Assembly: GCF_013364215.1 (NCBI RefSeq)
Contig: NZ_CP054923.1
Span: forward strand, 5,828,001-5,892,000
DNA from: Verrucosispora sp. NA02020
GTDB taxonomy: Bacteria; Actinomycetota; Actinomycetes; Mycobacteriales; Micromonosporaceae
Direction: 5' to 3'
Length of the DNA stretch: 64,000 bases
Below the pieces are notes generated by a model. The model was not told where the DNA came from. It saw nothing but the letters and a program-made list of their open reading frames with translations, and made no database searches. A program made the translations under genes and the position numbers. Position 1 is the first letter of the stretch. Each line of letters opens with the position of its first letter. This document shows, piece by piece, positions 1-9,343 of this stretch.

Positions 1-121
1 GGCTGCGAAGGCGAATGCCAGTCTCCCCGGGTCTCCCCCCGTCGGCACTCGACCACCCTGCGGTGGAACCTGTCCTGTCGGCGACGACCGGGACAGACCA
101 GGACGTGCCAGAGTGTCTGGC

Positions 122-349
122 ATGGATGACGTGTCCCGGCCCGCCAGTCCGGTCCTCGCCGAGGACGCGCTACTCGGGCTTCTCCTGCCGTTCTGGCAAC
201 TGATCATCGGTGCGTTCGTGCTCTTCGCGGTGGTGGCCTCGATCGGACGTCTGATCAAGCGCGGCCCGTCGCGGATGAGTACGGCATTACTGGTGACCGC
301 CGCCGCCATCGCCGGCTTCGCACTGGTGGGCGTCCTGCTACAGGGGTAG
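122..349 (+). CDS. small two-helix membrane protein, function unknown
   Basis: This reads as a 75-residue protein with two hydrophobic segments, at about residues 19-43 and 54-74, separated by a basic loop (RLIKRGPSR). The topology suggests a small integral membrane protein. I chose the ATG at 122; an in-frame GTG at 113 would add three residues, and neither has a clear Shine-Dalgarno sequence. It converges on the nitrilase-family gene and ends six bases from that gene's stop. I do not recognise a family. Small proteins of this kind are common hypothetical genes in actinobacteria. Confidence 0.55.
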   Translation: MDDVSRPASPVLAEDALLGLLLPFWQLIIGAFVLFAVVASIGRLIKRGPSRMSTALLVTAAAIAGFALVGVLLQG

Positions 350-355
350 CGCCGT

Positions 356-1153
356 TCACATCCGCCGGTTGGCCAGGCTCGGCAGCTCTTCCCGGATACG
401 TTCCAGCCGGGTCAGGTCGATGTCGGCCACCGCGAATCCGGGACCGTCGGGCACCTGGGAGAGCACCGAACCCCAGGGGTCGACCACCATGCTCCGGCCG
501 TAACAGGTGCGGGCGGGTTCGTGGTCGCCGGTCTGGCCGGCCGCCGCGACGAAGCACTGGTTCTCGATCGCGCGAGCACGCAACAAGACCTCCCAGTGGT
601 CGCGGCCGGTGTGCATCATGAACGCCGCCGGCACCACCAGCAGGTGGGCGCCTCCGCCGGAGGCGAGCTGCCGGTAGAGCTCCGGGAACCTGAGGTCGTA
701 ACAGATCGACAGGCCGACGCGTACGCCCTCGACGTCGACCACCACGGGACGGTCACCGGGTGCCACCGTGGCGGACTCCCGGTACGAGACTCGGCCGGGG
801 ATCTCCACGTCGTACAGGTGGATCTTGCGATAGCTGGCGGCAAGGGTGCCGGACCGGTCGAAGACCAGCGTGGTGTTCCAGGTGTGTTCGGGGTCCGGGC
901 CGGACTCGTGGAACGAGCCGGCGATCAGCCAGACACCCCGTCGACGGGCGACGTCGGCGAAGAACCGGCCGACCTCGCCGTCGACCGGCTCCGCCGCAGG
1001 CATCCCCTTCGACGGGCCGAGGTAGTCGACGTACTCGGGGAGGAGCACCAGGTCGGCGCCGGCGTCGGCCGCCCGATCGATCAGGGCCTCGGCGGCGACC
1101 AGGTTCGCCTTACGGTCGTCCCGGGAGTTCAGCTGGCAGACAGCGACGCGCAT
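356..1153 (-). CDS. carbon-nitrogen hydrolase (nitrilase superfamily, Nit2/omega-amidase-like)
   Basis: The 265-residue length fits the nitrilase-superfamily amidase branch. The catalytic Glu-Lys-Cys triad is visible in order: Glu in LLPEYVDYLG (about residue 41), Lys in SYRKIHLYDVE (about 110) and Cys in LSICYDLRFPELY (about 151). The Cys-Tyr-Asp-Leu-Arg-Phe-Pro-Glu context is typical of the Nit1/Nit2 group, whose members hydrolyse deaminated glutathione or omega-amides. The exact substrate is inferred, not shown. The protein has no signal peptide and should be cytosolic. It starts at ATG 1153, which leaves a 61-bp gap to the stop of clpX on the same strand. Confidence 0.85.
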   Translation of the reverse strand: MRVAVCQLNSRDDRKANLVAAEALIDRAADAGADLVLLPEYVDYLGPSKGMPAAEPVDGEVGRFFADVARRRGVWLIAGSFHESGPDPEHTWNTTLVFDRSGTLAASYRKIHLYDVEIPGRVSYRESATVAPGDRPVVVDVEGVRVGLSICYDLRFPELYRQLASGGGAHLLVVPAAFMMHTGRDHWEVLLRARAIENQCFVAAAGQTGDHEPARTCYGRSMVVDPWGSVLSQVPDGPGFAVADIDLTRLERIREELPSLANRRM

Positions 1154-1214
1154 GCCTGCCAGCGTACGACCGAACTGCCGTGGACGGCAGCGCGAGCACC
1201 TGGCACCGGCCCGA

Positions 1215-2510
<1,296 letters not shown>

Positions 2511-2667
2511 CTACGTTCTCCCTGCACTCATCGGCCGGAGCCCCGGCCACGACCTGCGGACGCTTACGCTCCGCCCGTCTTCTTACCCCGCCGGTCGCCC
2601 GGCTAAGTGGTACGGACCCGACGTTACCCGCTGTCGGAGTTTTCTCCGACCCCCAAAACGGGTGTGT

Positions 2668-2703
2668 CAGAGGCCGGCGGGCAACAGACCCCGCCGGCCT
2701 CTG
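2668..2703 (-). terminator. stem-loop terminator between clpP2 and clpX
   Basis: A perfect 14-bp stem (2668-2681 with 2690-2703) with an 8-nt loop sits just downstream of the clpP2 stop codon on the minus strand. No long U-tract follows, as is usual for GC-rich actinobacterial terminators. It would end clpP1P2 transcripts before clpX. Confidence 0.7.
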
Positions 2704-2715
2704 GCCTGGTAACGG

Positions 2716-3378
2716 TCAGCTGGCCGAGTTGGCGGCCAGCAGTCCCTTCTTGCGGCTGGTGAGGATCGTGTCGACCAGCCCGTACTCGCGGGACTCCTCG
2801 GCCGTCATGATCTTGTCGCGGTCGATGTCCTTGCGGACCAGGTCGACCGCGCGGTTGCAGTGCCGGGAGAGCATGTCCTCCAGCTGGGTCCGCATCCGCA
2901 GGATCTCCCGGGCCTGGATCTCGATGTCCGAGCCCTGCCCGTAGCCGCCCTCGGTGGCCGGCTGGTGGATGATGATCCGCGAGTTCGGCAGCGCCATCCG
3001 CTTGCCCGGCGTGCCCGCGGCCAGCAGCACGGCGGCGGCGGACGCGGCCTGACCCAGGCACACGGTCTGGATGTCCGGCCGGACGTACTGCATGGTGTCG
3101 TAGATCGCCGTCATGGCGGTGAACGAGCCACCGGGCGAGTTGATGTACATGATGATGTCCCGGTCGGGGTCGGTCCCCTCCAGGGTGAGCAGCTGGGCCA
3201 TCACGTCGTTGGCCGACGCGTCGTCCACCTGGACGCCGAGGAAGATGATCCGGTCCTCGAAGAGCTTGTTGTACGGGTTGGACTCCTTGACCCCGTACGA
3301 CGTGCGCTCCACGAACGACGGCAGGACGTAGCGGTTGTGCACGGCCGCGAACTGTGGCGGCAGGCTCAGGTCGGTCAT
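2716..3378 (-). CDS. clpP2: ATP-dependent Clp protease proteolytic subunit ClpP2
   Basis: This is a 220-residue serine peptidase of the ClpP family. The catalytic Ser lies in LGQAASAAAVLLAAG, His in RIIIHQPATEGG and Asp in the HCNRAVDLVRKDIDRD region. ATG 3378 was chosen because GAGGAG lies seven bases upstream. Longer in-frame extensions run into clpP1 and are not supported. The gene follows clpP1 after a 14-bp gap, which indicates co-transcription. In actinobacteria the two paralogues assemble as a mixed double-ring tetradecamer that works with ClpX or ClpC1; that assembly is known for the family, not read from this sequence. Confidence 0.97.
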   Translation of the reverse strand: MTDLSLPPQFAAVHNRYVLPSFVERTSYGVKESNPYNKLFEDRIIFLGVQVDDASANDVMAQLLTLEGTDPDRDIIMYINSPGGSFTAMTAIYDTMQYVRPDIQTVCLGQAASAAAVLLAAGTPGKRMALPNSRIIIHQPATEGGYGQGSDIEIQAREILRMRTQLEDMLSRHCNRAVDLVRKDIDRDKIMTAEESREYGLVDTILTSRKKGLLAANSAS

Positions 3379-3392
3379 CGTCTGCTCCTCGA

Positions 3393-4034
3393 TCAGCTCA
3401 GGGTCCCGGCGCCCTCGGGAACCTGGGCGGCCCCGGTGATCACCTTGTCGATGAAGCCGTAGTCCACGGCCTCCTGGGCGGTGAACCAACGGTCACGGTC
3501 CGAGTCCGCCTCGATCTGCGCCGGGGACTGGCCGGTGTGGGAGGCGACCCGCTCCTGGAACATCCGCTTGGTGTAGAGCATCTGCTCGGCCTGGATCGCG
3601 ATGTCGGCCGCGGTACCGCCCATGCCACCGGAGGGCTGGTGCATCATGATCCGGGCGTGCGGGAGGGCGTAGCGCTTGCCCTTGGTGCCCGCGCAGAGCA
3701 GCAGCTGGCCCATCGAGGCCGCCATGCCCATCGCCACGGTCGACACGTCGTTGTCGATGAACTGCATGGTGTCGTAGATGGCCATACCCGAGTAGACGGA
3801 GCCACCGGGCGAGTTGATCCAGAGGTTGATGTCGCGGTCCGGGTCCTCCGCAGCGAGCAGCAGCAGCTGCGCGCAGATGCGGTTGGCGACCTGGTCGGTC
3901 ACCTCGCTGCCCAGGAAGACGATCCGCTCCTTGAGCAACCGGTTGTAGACCGAGTCGTCGAGGTTGCCAATGGTGTCACCGCCACGGGCGTCAATCGCCC
4001 GGAGCGGCTTCGCTGGGATGTGCATGTCGGTCAT
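3393..4034 (-). CDS. clpP1: ATP-dependent Clp protease proteolytic subunit ClpP1
   Basis: This is a 213-residue ClpP paralogue and the first gene of the clpP1-clpP2 pair. The catalytic Ser is in [12 protein letters not shown], His in [13 protein letters not shown] and Asp in the [10 protein letters not shown] region. The glycine-rich [12 protein letters not shown] segment of the ClpP fold is intact. The start at ATG 4034 gives MTDMHIPAK; an internal ATG at 4025 is an alternative. The promoter region upstream contains a good candidate ClgR box (4111-4128), which would place clpP1P2 under the Clp-specific activator, as in Streptomyces and Mycobacterium. Confidence 0.97.
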   Translation of the reverse strand: MTDMHIPAKPLRAIDARGGDTIGNLDDSVYNRLLKERIVFLGSEVTDQVANRICAQLLLLAAEDPDRDINLWINSPGGSVYSGMAIYDTMQFIDNDVSTVAMGMAASMGQLLLCAGTKGKRYALPHARIMMHQPSGGMGGTAADIAIQAEQMLYTKRMFQERVASHTGQSPAQIEADSDRDRWFTAQEAVDYGFIDKVITGAAQVPEGAGTLS

Positions 4035-4110
4035 GGCAGCCCTTCGCTCTCCGTACCGTCGTGTCCGACACTAACCGCTGCGCCGGGCGGCAGAGCCCCG
4101 GTCCGGGCAC

Positions 4111-4128
4111 TGTTCGCTCTCAGCGCAG
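4111..4128 (-). promoter_or_regulatory. candidate ClgR operator upstream of clpP1P2
   Basis: TGTTCGCTCTCAGCGCAG contains CGC-N5-GCG with T-rich flanks, matching the published ClgR-box core in actinobacteria. It lies about 77 bp upstream of the clpP1 start, a plausible promoter position. The assignment rests on motif and context only. No clgR gene is in this window. Confidence 0.45.
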
Positions 4129-4160
4129 GACCCCTGAGAGGCGTACCCGGCAAAGGAATC

Positions 4161-4196
4161 GGGCCACCACCCACCGCTACCGGCGGACGGTGGCCC
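4161..4196 (-). terminator. stem-loop downstream of tig
   Basis: An 8-bp perfect stem (4161-4168 with 4189-4196, GGGCCACC/GGTGGCCC) lies 11 bp past the tig stop on the minus strand. A weaker inner pairing extends it. It is a likely rho-independent-style terminator that separates tig from clpP1. Confidence 0.5.
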
Positions 4197-4206
4197 ACCC
4201 CCGCGA

Positions 4207-5553
4207 TCAGTGCTCGTGCGCGTGCTCCTGCTCGCTCGCCTCACGGAGAGCGTCGAGGCTCACCTCGTTGCCGGCCGAGTCCTTGATCTTGACGCGCTCC
4301 ATGACCGAGGCGAGCGCCTTGCCCCGCCGCACGTCGCCGTAGACCGCGCCGGCCGTGCCGGAGCGGACCAGCTGGTCGTAGTACTGCTGGGGGGCCATGC
4401 CGGCGCGCTGGGCGCGGTGCACGATCTCGTGGCCGAACTCGTCGTCGGAGACCTGCGTGTCCTCGGCGTCGGCCAGCGTGTCGAGCAGCAGCTGGACCTT
4501 GACGCCCTGGGTGGCGGCCTCGGTCAGCTCGGTGTCGATCTGCTCCTCGGTCTTCTCCTCGGCGGAGAGGTAGTCCTCCATCGAGGCGCCGATGCGCTCG
4601 AGCTGGTCGACCATCGCCTGCTTGCGGCTCTCCACCTCGTCGCGGATGACGCCCTCCGGCGCCGGCACGTCGGCGACCTCGACGAGCTGCTCGAGGGCCT
4701 TGTCCCGGGCGGCGTAGATCTGCTCGACCCGCTTGCCCCGGGTGACCCGCTCACGCAGGTCGTCGCGCAGCTCCCCGATGGTGTCGAACTCGCTGGCCAG
4801 CTGGGCGAAGTCGTCGTCCAGCTCGGGCAGCTCCTTCTCCTTGACCGTCCGCACGGTCACCGCCACGTCAGCGTCCCGACCGGCGAAGTCGCCGCCGACG
4901 AGCTGGGTGGTGAAGGTGGTGTCCTCGCCGGCGGAGAGGCCGACCACGGCCTCGTCCAGGCCCGGCAGGAGCTGCTTGCTGCCCACCTCGTGGGAGATGT
5001 TGCTGGCCGAGCCGCCCGGCACCTCCTCGCCGTCGACGGTCGCCCGCAGGTCGATCTGCACGTAGTCGCCCTCGGCGGCCGGCCGCTCCACGGTCTTGAG
5101 GGTGGCGAAGCGCTCGCGCAGGCTCTTCACCTGCTCGTCGATCTCGCTGTCGTCGATCTTGAGCTCGTCGACCGTGACCTCGATGCTGGCCAGGTCGGGC
5201 AGGGTGATCTCCGGCCGGACGTCGACCTCGGCGGTGAAGTTCAGCGAGTCACCGTCGTTGAACTCGGTGATCTCGACCTCGGGGCGACCCAGGGTCTTGA
5301 GGTCGTGCTCGCGCACCGCGCTCAGGATGTTCTGCGGGATCGCCTCCTGCACCGCCTCGTTGAGCACGGTGCCCCGGCCGACCCGCTGGTCGATGATCGC
5401 GGACGGGACCTTGCCCCGGCGGAAGCCGGGAATCTGGATCTGCTGACCGATCTCCCGGTACGCCTTCTTGAGGCTCGGCTCGAGCTCGACGAACGGCACC
5501 TCGATGGCGAGCCGCACGCGCGTCGGGCTCAGAGTCTCGACGGTGCTCTTCAC
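4207..5553 (-). CDS. tig: trigger factor (ribosome-associated chaperone, peptidyl-prolyl isomerase)
   Basis: The 448-residue protein has the three-domain trigger factor layout. The N-terminal ribosome-binding domain carries the signature GFRRGKVP (about residues 43-50). A central FKBP-like PPIase domain begins around EGDYVQIDLRA, and the C-terminal helical chaperone domain ends in an acidic/His-rich tail (SEQEHAHEH). It binds nascent chains at the ribosome exit tunnel. The start is GTG 5553, preceded at eight bases by AAGGAG. It is followed on the same strand by clpP1P2 and clpX, the usual bacterial tig-clpP-clpX grouping that combines folding and turnover. A stem-loop after the stop suggests separate transcripts. 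Confidence 0.98.
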   Translation of the reverse strand: MKSTVETLSPTRVRLAIEVPFVELEPSLKKAYREIGQQIQIPGFRRGKVPSAIIDQRVGRGTVLNEAVQEAIPQNILSAVREHDLKTLGRPEVEITEFNDGDSLNFTAEVDVRPEITLPDLASIEVTVDELKIDDSEIDEQVKSLRERFATLKTVERPAAEGDYVQIDLRATVDGEEVPGGSASNISHEVGSKQLLPGLDEAVVGLSAGEDTTFTTQLVGGDFAGRDADVAVTVRTVKEKELPELDDDFAQLASEFDTIGELRDDLRERVTRGKRVEQIYAARDKALEQLVEVADVPAPEGVIRDEVESRKQAMVDQLERIGASMEDYLSAEEKTEEQIDTELTEAATQGVKVQLLLDTLADAEDTQVSDDEFGHEIVHRAQRAGMAPQQYYDQLVRSGTAGAVYGDVRRGKALASVMERVKIKDSAGNEVSLDALREASEQEHAHEH

Positions 5554-5714
5554 AGGCGTACTCCTTGACGGATCTCGGTTGTCTCTGGGGCGCTCTTACA
5601 GCCCATAGAGTGTAGGCGAGCCGGCACGGCGGGCCGGCAGCGCCCGGGAACCGCACGAACGGCAGGACCCGGAACGGTGACCGGCGCCCGGGTCGACCCG
5701 GCCGCGAGCGGCAG

Positions 5715-5788
5715 TCGGGGTGGCGGGATTTGAACCCACGGCCCCTCGCTCCCAAAGCGAGTGCGCTACCAAGCTGCGCCACACCCCG
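5715..5788 (-). tRNA. tRNA-Pro (anticodon UGG)
   Basis: A complete cloverleaf can be drawn on the minus strand. The 7-bp acceptor stem is CGGGGTG/CACCCCG, the anticodon loop contains CTTTGGGA with anticodon TGG, and the T-loop is GTTCAAATC. The discriminator base is A. The 3' CCA is not encoded. Confidence 0.95.
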
Positions 5789-6008
5789 TGGCGACGTGCA
5801 GTCTATGCCGTCGGTCCGACAAAGGGATGCCGGGGCGTCACCCAACGCGCCGAACGGGATGAACAGGACATCGCGGCCGTTACCCACCATCCCCGGCCAT
5901 CCGTACCGCCGCGCCGACGACCGCGCGGACGCCGCACCGGATACGGCCGCGCGGGGCAGACGCGCATTGGGTACGCTGTCGGCGCGCCCTGATCCGTCGG
6001 GGCGTAAC

Positions 6009-6082
6009 GCGGGCGTAGCTCAATGGCAGAGCTTCAGTCTTCCAAACTGACGGTGCGAGTTCGATTCTCGTCGCCCGCTCCA
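6009..6082 (+). tRNA. tRNA-Gly (anticodon UCC)
   Basis: The acceptor stem GCGGGCG/CGCCCGC, D-loop CTCAATGGCAGAG, anticodon loop CTTCCAA (anticodon TCC) and T-loop GTTCGATTC form a complete cloverleaf. The CCA end is encoded (6080-6082), unlike in the neighbouring tRNA-Pro. No integrase or duplicated 3' end nearby suggests use as an attachment site. Confidence 0.95.
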
Positions 6083-6252
6083 GCACCACCGGCCCAGGTC
6101 AGCGGCGTTCTCGCCCAGCCTGGGCCGTTCTTTATGGCGATCCGGTCCCGCTCGTGAGGAGCAAGGTCGAATGTGAGCCTCTCGCGCGATACGGAGAGTC
6201 CTAGTCCGACAGCAGCCGACTCCGGACCTGGGAGGCGTCCTAGCATGGCCGA

Positions 6253-6348
6253 ATGAGCAGCAGGTCAAGCCAGACGTCACCGCTGACCCGCCTGTTGAAT
6301 CACCGGAACCTGACTCCTTGCGCCCCGCCCCAACAGGCTGGCATATAG
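6253..6348 (+). pseudogene. 5' fragment of a tandem HTH regulator, cut by an in-frame amber codon
   Basis: From ATG 6253 an open frame encodes 31 residues, including LTRLLNHRNLT, and ends at TAG 6346-6348. The same frame continues directly into the 6352-7020 gene. The piece resembles the start of the second repeat of that protein (LLNHRNL against MLHNRNL), so it looks like the missing first helix of the first HTH-like repeat. A single base change at the TAG would join the two parts into a 255-residue protein. Confidence 0.55.
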
Positions 6349-6351
6349 GAC

Positions 6352-7020
6352 GTGGAGCTTCGTGCCGTCATCGACGGCGACGCACCGAGCCCCGTACTGC
6401 TCCGGCGCCTGGCGCCCGCGCTCGACCTGCACACCGCAGACCTGTTCGTGATCGCGGGCCTGCCAGTGCCGGATGATTTGACGCCCCTGGATGCAGAGGC
6501 CCGTAGTGGGGTCGTGTCTCTGGTCTCAGCGGCGGTACGGCTTCCGGCGCAACAGCGAACCGGGCTACGTGAGAGCCTCCGTTCATTGCCCCAGATGGAC
6601 CGCCTTCAGCCGTCCCCACCCCCGCCGCCTTATGAGCGGTATCCACCAGGTCCCGGCGCCATGATCCTGCGGATGCTCCACAACCGGAACCTCGGCTGGA
6701 TGGGAGCGGCCAAGTGTCTTGCCCAGGTCACGCCCCACTACTTCGCCGCCTCCACAATCGGGCGGATCGGCCGAGGCGAGAAGGAGTTGACCGCCGACCT
6801 GGTCGCCGCTTTCGCCGCCCTGCTGGCCGTACCCGCCGACGACCTGGCCGCTCTGACCGGCCTCGAAGCCGGCGGAACGACAATGGTCAACCCAGCCGTA
6901 GAAGACGTGGCCTCACTGATCTGGGACGCCAGGCGCCTCACCGCCGGCCAGCTTGCGCAGGTCACGAATGAAGCAAGGTCCATGCTGTACGAACAGCGGC
7001 CCAGTCAGGACACGGCGTAG
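6352..7020 (+). CDS. XRE/HTH-like regulator with two homologous repeats; probably 5'-truncated
   Basis: The 222-residue open frame starts at GTG 6352, one codon after an in-frame TAG (6346-6348). Two related segments are visible. Residues 1-40 (ELRAVIDGDAPSPVLLRRLA to about LFVIAGL) align with residues 136-170 (STIGRIGRGEKELTADLVAA to LAALTGL). Before the second copy sits MILRMLHNRNLGWMG, and its counterpart before the first copy is encoded upstream of the TAG. The protein is therefore probably a two-HTH-domain DNA-binding regulator whose first domain is broken. There is no good Shine-Dalgarno before GTG 6352. It could be a pseudogene, or a shorter protein made by re-initiation. Confidence 0.6.
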   Translation: MELRAVIDGDAPSPVLLRRLAPALDLHTADLFVIAGLPVPDDLTPLDAEARSGVVSLVSAAVRLPAQQRTGLRESLRSLPQMDRLQPSPPPPPYERYPPGPGAMILRMLHNRNLGWMGAAKCLAQVTPHYFAASTIGRIGRGEKELTADLVAAFAALLAVPADDLAALTGLEAGGTTMVNPAVEDVASLIWDARRLTAGQLAQVTNEARSMLYEQRPSQDTA

Positions 7021-7190
7021 GTGTCTTCGATCTCGCGGCGGCTGCCAGGCATGACCAGGACCGGGGAATGATGGGTTCGGGCGGAGGCGCGCCCGTCGCG
7101 CTCGGCCTGCTGGCGGCCTCCGGCCGGCAAGCGATGACCGAAACAGCGGTAGACGATCTTCAGTGGCTCCCCGGCTGATCGCTGCGGATG

Positions 7191-7460
7191 CTACCGGTTG
7201 GCGTTGTGGCCCGCCCTGGGCGGGATTTCCGGACGCCCAAGGCGCTCCCACAGTAGTTTACGGCCCAAGCCGGCAGCGTAGAGATTTCCAGCGAGGGTGA
7301 GCATCACGAGGCTATGACTGCCCAGTAACAGAAACGCGACCACTGGTAGGCCGGTGAACAGGAGGACGCCGCTGTAGTAGACCCAGATGGGCAGCTGAAG
7401 CATTGAGCGCACGGGCCGATTCAACAGCGTGGGGGACGTGCCGGCCAAGGGCAGGGCCAT
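7191..7460 (-). CDS. small membrane protein, function unknown
   Basis: This 89-residue frame has two hydrophobic stretches (LPIWVYYSGVLLFTGLPVV and LLLGSHSLVMLTLAGNLYA) and a basic tail. It is probably an integral membrane protein. An internal ATG at 7403 (MLQLPIWVYY) would give a 70-residue version, and neither start has a clear ribosome-binding site. I do not recognise the family. The local base composition is slightly less GC-rich than in the neighbours, as in the rest of 6.1-7.6 kb, which may be an acquired or poorly constrained stretch. Confidence 0.5.
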   Translation of the reverse strand: MALPLAGTSPTLLNRPVRSMLQLPIWVYYSGVLLFTGLPVVAFLLLGSHSLVMLTLAGNLYAAGLGRKLLWERLGRPEIPPRAGHNANR

Positions 7461-7597
7461 CGTAGTGAAGTCGATGGGCTCGGCGTAGCGACCCAGGACG
7501 GCCTACCTCCAAGCGGGCGAGGTTTGGTCTCGACGAGCTCCGCCGGCCACTGTGCAGTGACTCTTGGGGAAGAGCGTTCACACAGGAGTGTCGGACG

Positions 7598-8083
7598 GTG
7601 GTGCCAGCCTTTGACCGTATGCAGCCTCTCGCCGTGCGTCACATCGTGGTCAGCATCCTCTACGGGCATTTTCTTCTCCGGGACGCGTGGTGCGATGCCG
7701 GTGACGACAGGGAGTCGTACCGGGATTCGGAGGGTCACGTAGCCGGTGCGTCGACGTACCAGATCGTCGTGCGGGCGCCGGCGGATCCACGGAGTGTGGG
7801 CCTTGAGCTACGGGTCTGGGGCGGCGAGCCCGAGCCCGATCGTGGCTCGTGGGACGAGTGTCGACAGCTTGATCTGCACTGCCCGACCGGTGAGCTGCTC
7901 GTCGAGCAGATCACTGCCGGAGCGGCGGCGGAGGTCGCTCTTCCGCAGGATGCCGGGGTGTACGGCGTCCGGGTCCATCGGAGCGGTTACGGCGACGCCC
8001 AGACGTTCCTCGTCGACCTGTGGTGGCAGACGCCGCTGCCGCCGGACGACGATGACGAGGACTTCTACGGCGATCTTCCGTGA
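7598..8083 (+). CDS. hypothetical protein with acidic C-terminus
   Basis: The 161-residue protein is not one I recognise. The middle (about residues 50-145) has alternating hydrophobic patterns with many beta-type residues, such as STYQIVVRAPADPRSVGLEL and VYGVRVHRSGYGDAQTFLVD. It ends in a very acidic tail (PPDDDDEDFYGDLP). No signal peptide or transmembrane segment is evident. GTG 7598 is preceded by CAGGAG at about ten bases; GTG 7601 and ATG 7619 are alternatives. It converges on the AAC(3)-like gene, with 17 bp between the stops. Confidence 0.65.
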   Translation: MVPAFDRMQPLAVRHIVVSILYGHFLLRDAWCDAGDDRESYRDSEGHVAGASTYQIVVRAPADPRSVGLELRVWGGEPEPDRGSWDECRQLDLHCPTGELLVEQITAGAAAEVALPQDAGVYGVRVHRSGYGDAQTFLVDLWWQTPLPPDDDDEDFYGDLP

Positions 8084-8100
8084 CGGTCTCCCCCAGCCGG

Positions 8101-8889
8101 TCAACCACGGTGGGCGGCCATCCAGGTGGTGGCGAAGTCGACAAGCGAACGTTGGGACATCAGCCGGGCCGTGGCGTTGCCGACGCGGCCGATCGTCGCC
8201 GCGCCGGTGGCCTCGAAGTCGGCGCCCAGTCGGATGAAGTCGCTCTCGTCGGTGACGACGTCCACCCAGGTCGTCCAGCGGCTCATGCCGTCGGGTTGGC
8301 GGACCGAGGAGCCGGTGGCGGCGCGTGGGGACGACGGGTGCCGCCACTCGGCCAGGTGCAGCGAGGTGTTGGAGTCGTGGCCGCAGCCGAGCAGAAGGAC
8401 TTTGCCGTCGCGCCGGTACACCGCGCCGAGCGGTGAGGTCTCGCCGAGCGCGTCGTCGAGGCGGTGGCCGGCGACGATGTCGGCGGCGTCCGCGCCGAGG
8501 GCTGCGAAGGAGAGTTGCGGGTGGTCGCTGCGCAGGGCGCCCGGCCAGGTACGCACCACCTCGGGGACGGCGCCCATCCACCGGCTCGGGGTGCGGGCGG
8601 GGTCGAAGCCGGGGGTCTGCTCGCGGATCACCGGCCACCACGATTCCGGTACGGGCGGATGCTGCCAGCCGGCCGGGTCGGTGTTGTGGGGTGTGTGCGT
8701 GGGGACGACGAGCGTGCCGTCCGGACCGAGTGTCGCCAGCAGGGCGCGCACCAGCGCCTCGATGCCTCCGGCGACGAACCCGAGGCTGCGGTTGGACGAG
8801 TGCAGAATCAGGACGTCACCCGCGTCGACGCCGAGCGCACGCAGGTCGGCGCTTATCGACTGGACGGTGTGCGGTCTCGCCTGGTCCAT
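8101..8889 (-). CDS. AAC(3)-family aminoglycoside N-acetyltransferase-like protein
   Basis: The 262-residue protein has the AAC(3)/antibiotic NAT fold signatures: VLILHSSNRSLGFVAGG near the N-terminus, LGPDGTLVVPTHTPHNTD, ARTPSRWMGAVPEVVRTWPG, RSDHPQLSFAALG and the conserved SPLGAVYRRDGKVLLLG followed by NTSLHLAE. AAC(3) enzymes transfer acetyl from acetyl-CoA to the 3-amino group of 2-deoxystreptamine aminoglycosides. Many chromosomal homologues act on other amines, so resistance is possible but not shown. ATG 8889 (MDQARPHTVQ) was chosen because it starts the conserved region; no strong Shine-Dalgarno is seen. It is divergent from the small gene at 8938, with only 48 bp between the starts. 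Confidence 0.8.
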   Translation of the reverse strand: MDQARPHTVQSISADLRALGVDAGDVLILHSSNRSLGFVAGGIEALVRALLATLGPDGTLVVPTHTPHNTDPAGWQHPPVPESWWPVIREQTPGFDPARTPSRWMGAVPEVVRTWPGALRSDHPQLSFAALGADAADIVAGHRLDDALGETSPLGAVYRRDGKVLLLGCGHDSNTSLHLAEWRHPSSPRAATGSSVRQPDGMSRWTTWVDVVTDESDFIRLGADFEATGAATIGRVGNATARLMSQRSLVDFATTWMAAHRG

Positions 8890-8937
8890 TGGACACAGTT
8901 TATGCCGGAGCAGCAGCTCCGGCGGGGAGGAGCGGGC

Positions 8938-9219
8938 ATGTCGGACGAGCCGGAACCGGGCCTGGTGCCGGAGCACCTGCGGCCGGAGGACGACGACCGG
9001 GAGTCGGTGCTGTTGACCGTCGACGGTGAGCAGTTCCGGGTGAGCACGCAGGCCGGTCGGCCGGGGTCGTACAACTTCGACTGGCTCAACGGGCGCAACG
9101 ACTACGGCTTCGGACTCACCAACTCGGGCGGACTCGCGTTGACCCGGGACGAGTTGGTGCAGGCGATCCGGGAGTTCCTCGCCGAGATCGATCCGGCGAC
9201 CGGCTACCTGGCGGAGTGA
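8938..9219 (+). CDS. conserved small protein, function unknown
   Basis: The 93-residue acidic protein starts at ATG 8938 with a strong GGGGAGGAG ribosome-binding site nine bases upstream. It contains a compact core (SVLLTVDGEQFRVSTQAGRP, YNFDWLNGRNDYGFGL) and a C-terminal helix (LTRDELVQAIREFLAEID). It has no membrane segment or signal peptide. I do not know its function. It is read divergently from the AAC(3)-like gene and lies 124 bp before a secreted peptidase on the same strand. Confidence 0.7.
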   Translation: MSDEPEPGLVPEHLRPEDDDRESVLLTVDGEQFRVSTQAGRPGSYNFDWLNGRNDYGFGLTNSGGLALTRDELVQAIREFLAEIDPATGYLAE

Positions 9220-9343
9220 CGGATCGAGTGTGCGCCGAACCTCCCGGATCAATCCACTCTCGTGGATATCTCGGTACCATCCTGGCTACCGTCGACGCCT
9301 CCACCGGAGAACCCGGCCGGGGGCGCAGCCAGGAGGAGGAACC

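Noticed and set aside
2716..4034. Two adjacent clpP genes as a recent duplication
   Set aside because: ClpP1 and ClpP2 are divergent paralogues and this tandem arrangement is standard in actinobacteria.
4210..5568. 452-residue plus-strand frame opposite tig
   Set aside because: It mirrors tig codon by codon, has Leu/Val/Asp/Gly-rich shadow composition and no motif; tig on the minus strand is unambiguous.
5715..6082. tRNA-Pro/tRNA-Gly pair as an integration site for a mobile element at 6.1-7.6 kb
   Set aside because: No integrase, excisionase or repeated tRNA 3' end was found; the slightly lower GC there is not sufficient evidence.
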